From positions 1 to 37,118 of the forward strand of contig JAHYJO010000015.1 in assembly GCA_019429125.1 (NCBI GenBank): a stretch of DNA of 37,118 nucleotides, in the 5' to 3' direction. The notes below the pieces were generated by a model. That model worked only from the letters and a program-made list of their open reading frames with translations. It searched no databases and was not told the DNA's origin. This stretch comes from Nanobdellati archaeon (GTDB lineage Archaea; EX4484-52; GLR71). The translations under genes and the position numbers were made by a program. Position 1 is the stretch's first letter, and each line of letters opens with the position of its first letter. This document shows positions 1-8,636 of this stretch, piece by piece.

Positions 1-165
1 TGAAAATGTGTAGTTAATTTTTGTTAAAAAATATTTACTCCTTTTTTGTAAAATCGATAGCCCGCAAGTAACGTAGAAAATTAGAACTTAAAAATATTTC
101 AACAAATAATGACCCTATCAAAAAAATCGTAAGCAAGTAAGACAAAATTTAGCTAAACAAGTACA
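1..165 (-). mobile_element. MITE-like element, copy 1 (cut by window edge)
   Basis: Positions 1-165 are the reverse complement of 28341-28505, without gaps and with four mismatches by eye (about 98% identity). The right end, 152-165 (GCTAAACAAGTACA), is the terminal inverted repeat of the element fully visible at 28341-28599. The other roughly 94 bp should lie left of the window. No transposase is encoded, so the element would depend on an enzyme supplied in trans. Confidence 0.8.
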
Positions 166-609
166 AAAATTATATAAAAAAATAGAAAAAAATAAAAAAT
201 ACCCTTAGATTAGGTGAAAGATAGCAAAAACAATACTGGAATACTTCCTGAGGAGTTTAATCATTCACCCGACCAATAATGAAAGACATAAACATACCAC
301 ATTAATTGACTGCCCAAAGATACATGTCACATGACCGTGAAAAGAGATTTTATTCCCTGAATTTCTTTGACAGCCATTATCTATATCCTTCAAGATATAT
401 ATTGTTTTAACTGCTTATAAATCTGACTCACACAACACATACAATTTTTGCATACATAATACACAATCATTGAAAAATAACTAACATTTAACAAATATTA
501 TTAATATTCAGGTCAAAACTGCATATTAAAACCAAATATTTAATTATCAAATAGTGACCAACTAAAACCAAAATATCAGAATAAACTTTTAAATCTGCCA
601 AAATAATAA
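166..609. other. Intergenic region upstream of mre11
   Basis: This is 444 bases of AT-rich sequence without a convincing gene on either strand. It holds a small perfect inverted repeat (TATATC, loop CTTCAA, GATATA) at 382-399. A TATA-like TTTTAAAT at 587-594 is the likely mre11 promoter, and a second weak TATA-like stretch lies near 535-545. A 16-codon minus-strand reading frame here is too short to support. Confidence 0.5.
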
Positions 610-1875
610 ATGCATAAAGGTGATACTATAAAGATAGCTATATTCTCAGACACTCATTTTGGTTTCGGCACAGGCAAAGAAACAGAAACAGATAGTTATG
701 ACCAGGCCGAAGAAGCATTCACTCTCTCACAAGGCTGCGACCTAATAATTGTACCTGGCGACATATTTGATTCAAGAGTACCAAAACAAGATGTATTAGC
801 AAAAGCGTTAAACCTCTTTTTCAGACCCAAAGAACTAACTTGTGAAACTGAATTAATTGAAATAAAAGGAAAAAACCATCACAAAATACACCCCCTTAAC
901 AAGAGTGGAATACCAATCATAGCAATTGCAGGTACACATGAAAGACGCGGAAAAGATGTAATCAACCCCGTAGAACTCATGGACCAAACAGGCTACCTAA
1001 TCAATCTTCACGGAGAAACTGTAATATACAAAAAAGACAATGAAAAAGTTGCAATAACAGGAATATCAGGTGTCCCTGAAACTTTTGCAAAAGACGTGTT
1101 TGAAAAGATTGACCCTAAACCAGAAAATGGATGCGCCAACATATTTCTAATGCACCAGTCAGTCGGTGAATATGTATACACAGACGAAAAAAGCCCCGGA
1201 CTTGAACTTGAACAATTACCAAAAAATTTCGATCTCATAGTAAACGGCCACATACACTGGCGCAACCAATGCCACATAGGACCAAAAAAAGAAACACTTT
1301 TTCTCCTACCAGGAAGCACAATAACAACACAGATTAGAAAAAACGAAGCTGAAAAAGATAAAGGCATAACCATCTACGACACAGAAACAAAGACAACTGA
1401 ATTTTTACCGCTCAAGTCACAAAGAAAAGTAATATACAAAGAAATCAGATGTGACAGTGAAGACATAAAGACAATAAAATGCAAAATAATTGAATACCTC
1501 ACAGAACTTGAAAAAAAAGAAGAGTTCAGAAAAAAACCACTCTTAAGAATAAAAGTATTAGGCAAAATCCAAGGCAACAACCATCGGATAGACTTTTCTG
1601 ACATTATAAAAAATTACGAAAAAAACTTCATACTTTCCGTAAAAAACAACCTTGAAAGTGAAACTCAAGCAAAAAACAAAGAACTAGTAGCTAAACTCAT
1701 AGAAAACAGAATGTCAATAGACTCCATGGGATTAAATATAATGAAAGACTATGCAGACAAAGAAAAAATCACCTTTAATTACAATCACATATTTGAACTG
1801 CTTGCAGACGGTAATATTGACTCAGCAGAAATTGAACTTCTAGAAAATATCACAATAAGCAAAGAAACAAAATAA
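610..1875 (+). CDS. mre11: DNA double-strand break repair nuclease Mre11
   Basis: Mre11 is the Mn-dependent nuclease subunit of the Mre11-Rad50 complex that processes DNA ends. The calcineurin-like phosphoesterase motifs are in order: SDTHFG (D14, H16), GDIFD (D51), GTHE (H110), MHQ (H182) and GHIHW (H214, H216). The third motif is normally GNHD; here Asn and Asp are replaced by Thr and Glu while His is kept. At 421 aa it has normal archaeal length, with a C-terminal Rad50-binding and capping region after about residue 240. rad50 follows after 18 bases, so the two are one operon. The start is uncertain. The ATG at 610 gives seven extra residues before the usual KIAIFSDTH beginning. A strong AGGTGAT site (618-624) precedes an ATA codon at 628, exactly where the family normally begins. 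Confidence 0.95.
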   Translation: MHKGDTIKIAIFSDTHFGFGTGKETETDSYDQAEEAFTLSQGCDLIIVPGDIFDSRVPKQDVLAKALNLFFRPKELTCETELIEIKGKNHHKIHPLNKSGIPIIAIAGTHERRGKDVINPVELMDQTGYLINLHGETVIYKKDNEKVAITGISGVPETFAKDVFEKIDPKPENGCANIFLMHQSVGEYVYTDEKSPGLELEQLPKNFDLIVNGHIHWRNQCHIGPKKETLFLLPGSTITTQIRKNEAEKDKGITIYDTETKTTEFLPLKSQRKVIYKEIRCDSEDIKTIKCKIIEYLTELEKKEEFRKKPLLRIKVLGKIQGNNHRIDFSDIIKNYEKNFILSVKNNLESETQAKNKELVAKLIENRMSIDSMGLNIMKDYADKEKITFNYNHIFELLADGNIDSAEIELLENITISKETK

Positions 1876-1893
1876 CAAAAAGATGAACCAACC

Positions 1894-4167
1894 ATGATAA
1901 CAAAAATCAGGCTCAAGAACTGGCAGACACACATAGACTCATCTTTTGACTTTTCAGAAGGCATAAACGCACTTTTAGGAGTCATGGGCTCCGGAAAATC
2001 ATCAGTCCTTGACGCCATATCATTCGCATTCTTTGGCACATTCCCAGCTGCGCAACAAAGACGAATAAAACTAGACAATGTAATCACAGACCTATTTACA
2101 AAACACGACAATGCAAAAGTGACACTTGAATTCGAAAAAGATAACAAAAAATACGAAATAAAAAGAAAGATTGACCGAAAAAAATCATCAACATCCGAAC
2201 TAAGATGCAACGGTCTTTTAATTGAATCACCCGCCAGCCAACGCGTGACAGAAAGAATTGAAAAGATATTAAGCGTTGACTACAACACATTTTCTCAAGT
2301 TGTCTATTGTGAACAAAATAAGCTTGACCAATTTCTCCAAATTCCTCGTGGCCAGAGGATGAAAAAGATTGACGAGCTATTAAAGATAGACCGATTTGAG
2401 ACTGCAAGGTCAAACATAGTCTCTCTTAAAAACCGTATCTCAAAAAGCACAAAAGAACTTGAGATACATACCGCTTCATTAAAAGAAGTAATACAATCAA
2501 AAGATTTGACAACCCTAAAATCAGAAATTGATACTATCGCATTTAAAATTGAAACTTTTAGCCGACACCTTAACGAAATAAAAGAAAAAAGAGATATTCT
2601 ACAAAAAGAGACTGAAACCCTCCAAAAGAAAAAAACCATCTATGACCTACAAAAAAACAGAGAAATTGCAGTCCATTCCAGAATTGACCAAATTACAAAA
2701 GAATTAGCAAACTACACAAATGTAGATGATGTACAATCATATACTCAAGAATTCATAGACACACAGACAGAACGGCTCAATTCAGTACTAAAAACACAAA
2801 AATCCCTTGAAAAAGAAATAACCATCCTTGAAGAAAAAATCAATACCTACACAACTAATCTAAACAGTGAAAATGAAAGGCTAAACGTCCTTGAAAGTAA
2901 GCGCCCAGAAATAGAAAAGCTTAAAGATACTGACAAAACAATTGAAAATATAAAAACAAAAATAGAAGCCCTCCAAAAAGAGGAAGCAGGCATCATCTCA
3001 AAGATGGACGACTCAACACAATCAATAACCACTCTTGAAAAATCAGACGCCAATTGCCCAACCTGCGACACACACTTAAACACAGAAAAAAAATCAATCA
3101 TCATCAAAGAAAAAAAAGACCAGATAGACCGACTTGAAAACTCGCTTGTGATAATTAACAAAGAAATCAAATCTGAAAAAGAAAAGATGGCTGAAAACGA
3201 GAGCAAAAAACGAGAACTACTAAAATACATAAATCTTGAAAGAGACATACTTGAAAAGGCAGACACAATTAAAAAAATAAATTCCGAATTAAAAACACTC
3301 AAGACCAAACTTGACGAATCAATAACAATATTCTCAAAAGACAAAATCAAAAAGATAGAACAAGAAATTAGACGCTTTGAGACCACAAAAACCATATTGC
3401 GCCATCTCCAGGAAAAAAAACAACTTGAAGAAGAAAAAAAACAGATAAGAATAAACTTGGATGAATTAAAGTTCAAACCAGAACAACTTGAAACAAAAAG
3501 AACAGAATTCAACGCACATGACAAGCTTTACAGTACAGACATAGTCCAATTAAGATCCCATCAAGAAATCTATCTTGAAAAGACAAAAAACCTGTCAGTC
3601 CTTGAAAAACAAGCCAAACTCGTAAATGACAATGAACTAAAAATTGAAAATATGAAAGATATCATCCCAGAACTTGAAAGATTCAAGATAGTACTTGAAA
3701 GCACACAAATTATGCTTCGTGAACAGTTTATAGAAACCATCAACAACATAATGGATGACTTATGGACATCAATTTATCCTTACAAAGATTACACAGGGAT
3801 ACAAATTTCAGTCGATGAAGGTGACTACATACTTAAACTAAGAAACCAAGACGAGACCTGGATGAATGTTGAGGGCACAGTCTCAGGTGGCGAACGGATG
3901 ACCGCAGTCCTTGTCCTGCGCATCGCAATGTCCACAATCCTCGCCCCTGGAATGAAAATGCTCCTTCTTGACGAACCGACACACAACCTAGACAGAAAAG
4001 CTGTTGAAGAACTTGCAGAGACATTGAGAACCAAAGTATCAGACATAGTAGACCAGGTATTCCTGATAACCCATGACGAAGCCATGGAAGCTGCAGTCAC
4101 AGGAAAACTATACCGCTTAAATCGCGGAGAGAACAAAGAAGACGTAACAGAAGTAATTGAAGTCTAA
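1894..4167 (+). CDS. rad50: DNA double-strand break repair ATPase Rad50
   Basis: Rad50 is the SMC-like ABC ATPase partner of Mre11; ATP binding opens and closes the complex on DNA ends. The N-terminal half has a Walker A motif (G29-V-M-G-S-G-K-S36). A long charged coiled coil fills roughly residues 180-600, interrupted by the CPTC zinc hook (C388, C391) that dimerises two coils. The C-terminal lobe has the signature VSGGE (S664-E667), Walker B LLLDEP (D693, E694) and the D-loop region after it. At 757 aa it is shorter than the roughly 880 aa of Pyrococcus Rad50, mostly because the coils are shorter. All ATPase motifs are intact. The ATG start has no clear ribosome binding site, and translation probably follows mre11 on the same mRNA. 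Confidence 0.96.
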   Translation: MITKIRLKNWQTHIDSSFDFSEGINALLGVMGSGKSSVLDAISFAFFGTFPAAQQRRIKLDNVITDLFTKHDNAKVTLEFEKDNKKYEIKRKIDRKKSSTSELRCNGLLIESPASQRVTERIEKILSVDYNTFSQVVYCEQNKLDQFLQIPRGQRMKKIDELLKIDRFETARSNIVSLKNRISKSTKELEIHTASLKEVIQSKDLTTLKSEIDTIAFKIETFSRHLNEIKEKRDILQKETETLQKKKTIYDLQKNREIAVHSRIDQITKELANYTNVDDVQSYTQEFIDTQTERLNSVLKTQKSLEKEITILEEKINTYTTNLNSENERLNVLESKRPEIEKLKDTDKTIENIKTKIEALQKEEAGIISKMDDSTQSITTLEKSDANCPTCDTHLNTEKKSIIIKEKKDQIDRLENSLVIINKEIKSEKEKMAENESKKRELLKYINLERDILEKADTIKKINSELKTLKTKLDESITIFSKDKIKKIEQEIRRFETTKTILRHLQEKKQLEEEKKQIRINLDELKFKPEQLETKRTEFNAHDKLYSTDIVQLRSHQEIYLEKTKNLSVLEKQAKLVNDNELKIENMKDIIPELERFKIVLESTQIMLREQFIETINNIMDDLWTSIYPYKDYTGIQISVDEGDYILKLRNQDETWMNVEGTVSGGERMTAVLVLRIAMSTILAPGMKMLLLDEPTHNLDRKAVEELAETLRTKVSDIVDQVFLITHDEAMEAAVTGKLYRLNRGENKEDVTEVIEV

Positions 4168-4197
4168 GATTAATAAAAATATAAACAAAAATCTCAT

Positions 4198-4791
4198 CTA
4201 ATTCCCAAAAAATTTAAGCATAAACCGTATCGCCTGCCCATAAAACCCTGCAAACACAGGAATAATTAAATTATCATCTAACTCATCAACAAGAGTCTCA
4301 ACAATTGTTGCAGTAAATGCCATGAGCAATATAATTATTACAGAATCAATAAACAGATAACCTATAATCAAATTAACAAAAAGTTCGGCAAAACAGCCTT
4401 CAACCTTTTTATTTCTTATTCCAGGAATCGAGACCTTGCCATATCGCCTGCCGATAATAGTCGCTGCAGAATCACCAAAAGTTGTCATAAGTATGGCCGC
4501 GACAGCAATGTCCATATCAAAAACAGATATGGAGATTATTGCACCCATAATAAAAAATATATGTCCTGCAAGACGATTTTGTTCCTTATCCCTGACATAA
4601 TCATGCAAAAGCGGTATAGTTATACCTTTCTCAACCCTTAGATACTCACTTTCAATAAACAAGATAAGAGCAAAGACAAGGATAAAAAGAGTGACCTCCT
4701 TACCAAGATAATAATAAAATACCACAATGAGTAAAGATGTCAGATGTATCAGTTTCCTGAAAAACTCTTTCTTTAAACTCATTTCAGCCAT
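4198..4791 (-). CDS. Dolichol/diacylglycerol kinase-like membrane protein (CTP-dependent family)
   Basis: This multi-pass membrane protein of about 197 aa resembles the SEC59/DGK1/phytol-kinase family, which phosphorylates polyprenols or diacylglycerol with CTP. Family-like features are the N-terminal FRKLIHL segment, the central FGDSAATIIGRRYGK stretch, the following KKVEG and the late ETLVDELDDNL. The substrate cannot be told; archaeal polyprenol recycling for glycosylation or lipid salvage are options. I chose ATG at 4791 because a GAGGTG site overlaps the stop codon of the upstream gene; a GTG at 4803 is in frame but sits inside that site. It follows the 4807-5820 gene closely and is probably co-transcribed, which links it to lipid-carrier metabolism. 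It converges on rad50. Confidence 0.75.
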   Translation of the reverse strand: MAEMSLKKEFFRKLIHLTSLLIVVFYYYLGKEVTLFILVFALILFIESEYLRVEKGITIPLLHDYVRDKEQNRLAGHIFFIMGAIISISVFDMDIAVAAILMTTFGDSAATIIGRRYGKVSIPGIRNKKVEGCFAELFVNLIIGYLFIDSVIIILLMAFTATIVETLVDELDDNLIIPVFAGFYGQAIRFMLKFFGN

Positions 4792-4806
4792 AATATTGCC
4801 CACACC

Positions 4807-5820
4807 TCAATTTTTAATCTTAAGATAAACAGTTGCGACATATCCAATTCCAAAACTGATTACATAATACATACCCCTATCAACAAGCGCAACAATTGCA
4901 GCCACATCAGGATCAACACCGACGGCCACATAAAGACTAATAAGCGCAATCTCAGTCACACCAGCACCACCAGGCGTGAGCATCATATAACTTATTGCAG
5001 AACCTAATGTGACCACAACAATTATAAGGATAAGATCAATATCATAGCTCAGACCGATAAATAAGACCCATACACGCGCAAAAGAGAGAAAGAACATCAA
5101 AACAGATAATATTATATTTGTTAGCACCCCCTTTTTATGTTCCAGCAACATATTAAAAGACTCAAAAAATTCAGAAAATATACCCATTATGAAATCTTCA
5201 AATATCTTATATGTCTCAAACCGCCGCTTTATGAATTCAAAAACGCGTAGATGATATATAAAATTTAATATAGAAAACAATATCTCATTTTTTCGTATCC
5301 AATACTTCTGATTGACAAGTATTATGACAACCGACAACAAAACTACAAGACCTAAAGACACTCTGAATATACCAGTAATTACTGACGGTATCTTAAGAAA
5401 CAAGACAGTATATAAAGACGTCATCATAAGCATGACAGCAAACACAGCCATAAGTATTGACTTATCCAAAAGTATTGTCGCATACACCTTCGATTGAGGT
5501 ATATCAAATAATTTAGAGGTATAATGCGCTTTTACAATCTCACCACCGCTTTTTGCCCCAGGTGTCAACGCATTGAACATATCCCCTGAAAAATATATAG
5601 GCAAAAGCTTTGAAAACCGGACTTTATTTATTCTTGAAAGAAATATAGACCACTTAAAACAATCAACAAAAGACCATGATAATGCAATAAGAAACGCAAT
5701 AATAATTATTAGAGAATCAAGAGAAGCAAAAGTATCATAAATATTTTTTAGTCCTATAACATTCACAATATACACAAGAAAAATAATGCTTCCTAAAAAA
5801 TAAGCTATTTTCTTTTTCAT
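4807..5820 (-). CDS. LPG-synthase TM / YbhN / AglD-like membrane protein (UPF0104)
   Basis: This 337-aa integral membrane protein has about eight hydrophobic segments. Its pattern matches the UPF0104 / lysylphosphatidylglycerol-synthase transmembrane family: an early WS..CFKWSIFLSRI segment, then the FSGDMFNALTPGAKSGGEIVKA block, and a late LTPGGAGVTEIALISLY motif. Family members include the flippase-like domain of MprF and archaeal AglD, so a role in moving or modifying lipid-linked molecules is likely but not shown here. There is no soluble catalytic domain. The ATG lies about 27 bases from a weak TATA-like stretch in the short region shared with the divergent agmatinase-like gene. The next gene, a polyprenol-kinase-like protein, starts just after this stop codon. 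Confidence 0.8.
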   Translation of the reverse strand: MKKKIAYFLGSIIFLVYIVNVIGLKNIYDTFASLDSLIIIIAFLIALSWSFVDCFKWSIFLSRINKVRFSKLLPIYFSGDMFNALTPGAKSGGEIVKAHYTSKLFDIPQSKVYATILLDKSILMAVFAVMLMMTSLYTVLFLKIPSVITGIFRVSLGLVVLLSVVIILVNQKYWIRKNEILFSILNFIYHLRVFEFIKRRFETYKIFEDFIMGIFSEFFESFNMLLEHKKGVLTNIILSVLMFFLSFARVWVLFIGLSYDIDLILIIVVVTLGSAISYMMLTPGGAGVTEIALISLYVAVGVDPDVAAIVALVDRGMYYVISFGIGYVATVYLKIKN

Positions 5821-5897
5821 AAAATCTCAACCAGGATACTATATTTACATAAATAAGAATATATCTTTAACACAATATCACAAAAAATATCTAAACC

Positions 5898-5905
5898 TAT
5901 ATAAA
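5898..5905 (+). promoter_or_regulatory. TATA box of the agmatinase-like gene
   Basis: TATATAAA is centred about 27 bases before the ATG at 5929. Only unremarkable A/T-rich sequence lies between, and there is no Shine-Dalgarno site, so the transcript is probably leaderless. Confidence 0.6.
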
Positions 5906-5928
5906 AATATAGACTAAAAATATATTTC

Positions 5929-6732
5929 ATGTTATTCCACACAGAAAGACTAAAACTAATTTCAGAGATAGATACACCCACAAATACCAAATTCTGTATC
6001 ATAGGATTACCGTTTGATTCTACTGAGACAAACACACCCGGACAAAGATTTGGTCCTACATCAATAAGAGACAAATTTCTAGCACTTGAATCAAAAGACA
6101 TAACAACCAAAATATTTGATGCAGGCGACATCATACCTGTGCATGGAAATGCAGAAAATACCTTACATAAACTGACAGAGACAATAGTAGACATATTTTC
6201 AGATAACAAAAAAATAATGCCCATTCTTCTTGGTGGAGAACATACAGGCACCCTTGGTTCTGTAAAAGCTCTAAAAAATACCTACCCAGACCTGCAAGTT
6301 ATATCATTTGATGCCCACTACGACCTTAAAGACACAGTTGAAGACGAAAAACTATCCCACGCAACCGTAATGAGACGCATCCATGAACTTAATATTCCGG
6401 TAACAGTACTAGGCGCAAGAACTGGCTCAGAGGAAGAGAACACATTTTCCGAAAAGATTAACACAGACATCGAAAAGATAGACCTTGATAAGCCTATCTA
6501 CATATCTCTTGACATAGATTTCTTCGACCCGTCATCAGCACCAGGTGTAGGAGACCCTGAAATAGGCGGGTTTTTTTACGAGAATTTTAAAGCAATTCTA
6601 AAACAATTATCAAAGGGAAATATAGTAGGCGCAGACATAATGGAAGTAAATCCTATGCTAGAGAACAACATAACACCAAATCTTGCAGCACGATGCCTTC
6701 TAGATATCTTAGAAATCATGGACAATAACTAA
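5929..6732 (+). CDS. Ureohydrolase family protein (agmatinase-like)
   Basis: This 267-aa enzyme belongs to the arginase/agmatinase/formiminoglutamase superfamily, which uses two Mn ions to hydrolyse guanidino groups to urea. The metal-binding motifs are visible: GGEHT (H105, usually GGDHS), DAHYD (D128, H130, D132), SHATV near 143-147, and SLDIDFFDP (D195, D197). All metal ligands are present. Agmatinase (agmatine to putrescine, or aminopropylagmatine to spermidine in some archaea) is the likeliest role in an archaeon, but arginase cannot be excluded from these motifs. It has its own TATA box, is divergent from the UPF0104 gene, and is followed by tRNA-Ile on the same strand. Confidence 0.85.
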   Translation: MLFHTERLKLISEIDTPTNTKFCIIGLPFDSTETNTPGQRFGPTSIRDKFLALESKDITTKIFDAGDIIPVHGNAENTLHKLTETIVDIFSDNKKIMPILLGGEHTGTLGSVKALKNTYPDLQVISFDAHYDLKDTVEDEKLSHATVMRRIHELNIPVTVLGARTGSEEENTFSEKINTDIEKIDLDKPIYISLDIDFFDPSSAPGVGDPEIGGFFYENFKAILKQLSKGNIVGADIMEVNPMLENNITPNLAARCLLDILEIMDNN

Positions 6733-6736
6733 TAAC

Positions 6737-6745
6737 GTTTAAAAA
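6737..6745 (+). promoter_or_regulatory. TATA box (box A) of tRNA-Ile
   Basis: GTTTAAAAA is centred about 49 bases before the mature tRNA. With initiation about 26 bases downstream this gives a 5' leader of roughly 22 bases, normal for an archaeal pre-tRNA. Confidence 0.5.
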
Positions 6746-6789
6746 GGTTTCTCATTAATTAATCTTGTTAATTTTATTTCATACAATAT

Positions 6790-6864
6790 GGACCAGTGGC
6801 CTAGCCTGGTTAAGGCGCACGGCTGATAACCGTGAAATCGTGAGTTCAAACCTCATCTGGTCCA
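6790..6864 (+). tRNA. tRNA-Ile (GAU)
   Basis: This is a 75-base cloverleaf. The acceptor stem GGACCAG pairs with CTGGTCC, followed by discriminator A at 6864. The D stem is GCC/GGC. The anticodon stem CACGG/CCGTG encloses the loop CTGATAA, with anticodon GAT. The T stem is GTGAG/CTCAT around TTCAAAC. No intron is seen and the 3' CCA is not encoded. A run of six T follows directly. Confidence 0.95.
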
Positions 6865-6870
6865 TTTTTT
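6865..6870 (+). terminator. Oligo-T terminator after tRNA-Ile
   Basis: Six consecutive T follow the discriminator base directly, the usual intrinsic stop signal for archaeal RNA polymerase. Confidence 0.6.
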
Positions 6871-6931
6871 TCTTATATATACATACCAAAAAAAACAAAT
6901 ATATATACACACAAACGATAAAAGATATATC

Positions 6932-8584
6932 ATGAGACATCTTACAACCACAAGAACCTTATCATTTATATCAATCCTAGCACTTCTAATTTTCATAACC
7001 ATCCCACAGACTTACGCATACGACACCTGGACCACCTACCAAAACGATATACGACATGTAAGCGCAATCACAGCCCCACAATTCACAAACGCCTCAGAAG
7101 AAATAAAACTTAAATGGCGATATACCATAGGCCTTCAGGTAGATTCCTCTCCAGCAATTGCAGACATTGATAATGACGGAAGACTAGAAATAATAATTGG
7201 CTCTTTTGACGGCCACCTTTACGTCTTTGACAGCGAAAACGGAAACATAGCTTGGAAATACAAGACCGGTGGAGGTATCATCTCATCCCCTACAATAATA
7301 GACATAAACAATGATTCCCAACTAGACATCCTATTCGGCTCAGACGACACATACATCTATGCCCTAAACGGCAACAACGGAACACTTATATGGAAATTCA
7401 AGACCGGAAACCTAGTACACTCATCCCCAACAGTAACCGATATAAACCATGATGGAACACTTGAGGTAGCTATTGGTTCAAGTGATGGATATGTATATCT
7501 TCTTAACGCAAGAGACGGAACAGAAATCTGGAAAAATAATGTAGGTGGAATATTTTTATCTTCTCCTGCAATTACAGACATTAATGAAAACAACATAGAA
7601 GACATAATCATAGGCACCGGTAACTTCAACATAGTAGCTCTTGAAGGCACAGATGGACACATTATATGGAACTACACGACCGATGACGTAATCTTAGGTT
7701 CAGTTGCGATTGCAGACATTGACAACAACAATGAACTTGAAGTCGTATTTGGTTCATCAGATTTCAATATATATGCCCTTACCGCTAAAACAGGCATCCT
7801 AAAGTGGTCACAAAAAACAGACGATAGAGTACTTTCAACACCCGCAATATATGACATAAACAATGACAACACAACAGAGATTGTAATAGGCTCCACAGAT
7901 AGACACCTATACATCCTTAACGGCTCAAACGGTGAAATCTTGAAAACATACACAACCGAAGACGAAATCATGTCATCACCAGTATTAGTAGACATAAATA
8001 ACGATTCATATATGGATATAATTGTCGGGTCAAACGACAGGTCAATATACGCAATCAACCATCAAGGAACTGAAATCTGGTCTTTTGCAACAGAAGGCAA
8101 GATTGTCTCACCTCCCACAGTTTTAGACATTGATAATGATGGTTTCCTCGACGTGATTTTCGGATCATATGATGGAAAGATATATGTACTATCAACAAAC
8201 CCCGATACAGAAACACTTAACCTTGAAGCTGACCTTAATGCAGACTATATAGAGACCTTAACTGAATATGAAGAACGCCTACCAATTTCTGCAAATTATA
8301 ACACTATAGATTCTAACTCCGGCAAAAACATAGACCCGAACAATATTACAGACGATAATTATTATGACAATAATGCATCATACGTAACAGCAACAAATAA
8401 TAACATGACAAAAAAAACAACAGATTCAGAAAATAACAAAACTGAAAACAACATTACAAAAAAGATAGACATATTAACTTATGCAAAATCTCTTGCTATC
8501 TTTACAATATTAGTCTTATTAATATTCATAACTTATAGGATATACAAAAAAAGAACAAGCATAGATTATCTTCTTAAAAGATAA
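6932..8584 (+). CDS. Membrane-anchored eight-repeat beta-propeller protein (PQQ / FG-GAP type)
   Basis: This 550-aa exported protein begins with a signal sequence (about residues 1-29, hydrophobic core LSFISILALLIFITI, then QTYAYD). Eight repeats of about 43 residues follow. Each has a start like SSPxIxDIxxD, then LEIIIGSxDGxIY and a late GxxxW, as in PQQ/pyrrolo-quinoline-type and FG-GAP propellers. The D-x-D/N-x-D loops resemble calcium sites. An Asn-rich stalk of about 70 residues is followed by a transmembrane helix (LAIFTILVLLIFITYRIY) and a short basic cytoplasmic tail. The topology therefore places an extracellular propeller on a membrane anchor. Substrate or partner is unknown; adhesion or surface scaffolding are typical guesses, and no catalytic residues are recognised. 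It stands alone after tRNA-Ile. Confidence 0.85.
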   Translation: MRHLTTTRTLSFISILALLIFITIPQTYAYDTWTTYQNDIRHVSAITAPQFTNASEEIKLKWRYTIGLQVDSSPAIADIDNDGRLEIIIGSFDGHLYVFDSENGNIAWKYKTGGGIISSPTIIDINNDSQLDILFGSDDTYIYALNGNNGTLIWKFKTGNLVHSSPTVTDINHDGTLEVAIGSSDGYVYLLNARDGTEIWKNNVGGIFLSSPAITDINENNIEDIIIGTGNFNIVALEGTDGHIIWNYTTDDVILGSVAIADIDNNNELEVVFGSSDFNIYALTAKTGILKWSQKTDDRVLSTPAIYDINNDNTTEIVIGSTDRHLYILNGSNGEILKTYTTEDEIMSSPVLVDINNDSYMDIIVGSNDRSIYAINHQGTEIWSFATEGKIVSPPTVLDIDNDGFLDVIFGSYDGKIYVLSTNPDTETLNLEADLNADYIETLTEYEERLPISANYNTIDSNSGKNIDPNNITDDNYYDNNASYVTATNNNMTKKTTDSENNKTENNITKKIDILTYAKSLAIFTILVLLIFITYRIYKKRTSIDYLLKR

Positions 8585-8636
8585 TCAAATACTAAAAACT
8601 AAAAATAAACAAAAGATTAAAACAATATTATTAGAT

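Noticed and set aside
394-441. Short minus-strand frame (16 codons) in the mre11 upstream region
   Set aside because: Too short, no family, and the sequence after it shows no continued frame.
5817-6251. 144-codon minus-strand frame opposite the agmatinase-like gene
   Set aside because: It is the shadow of the conserved plus-strand gene, whose metal-binding motifs are intact.
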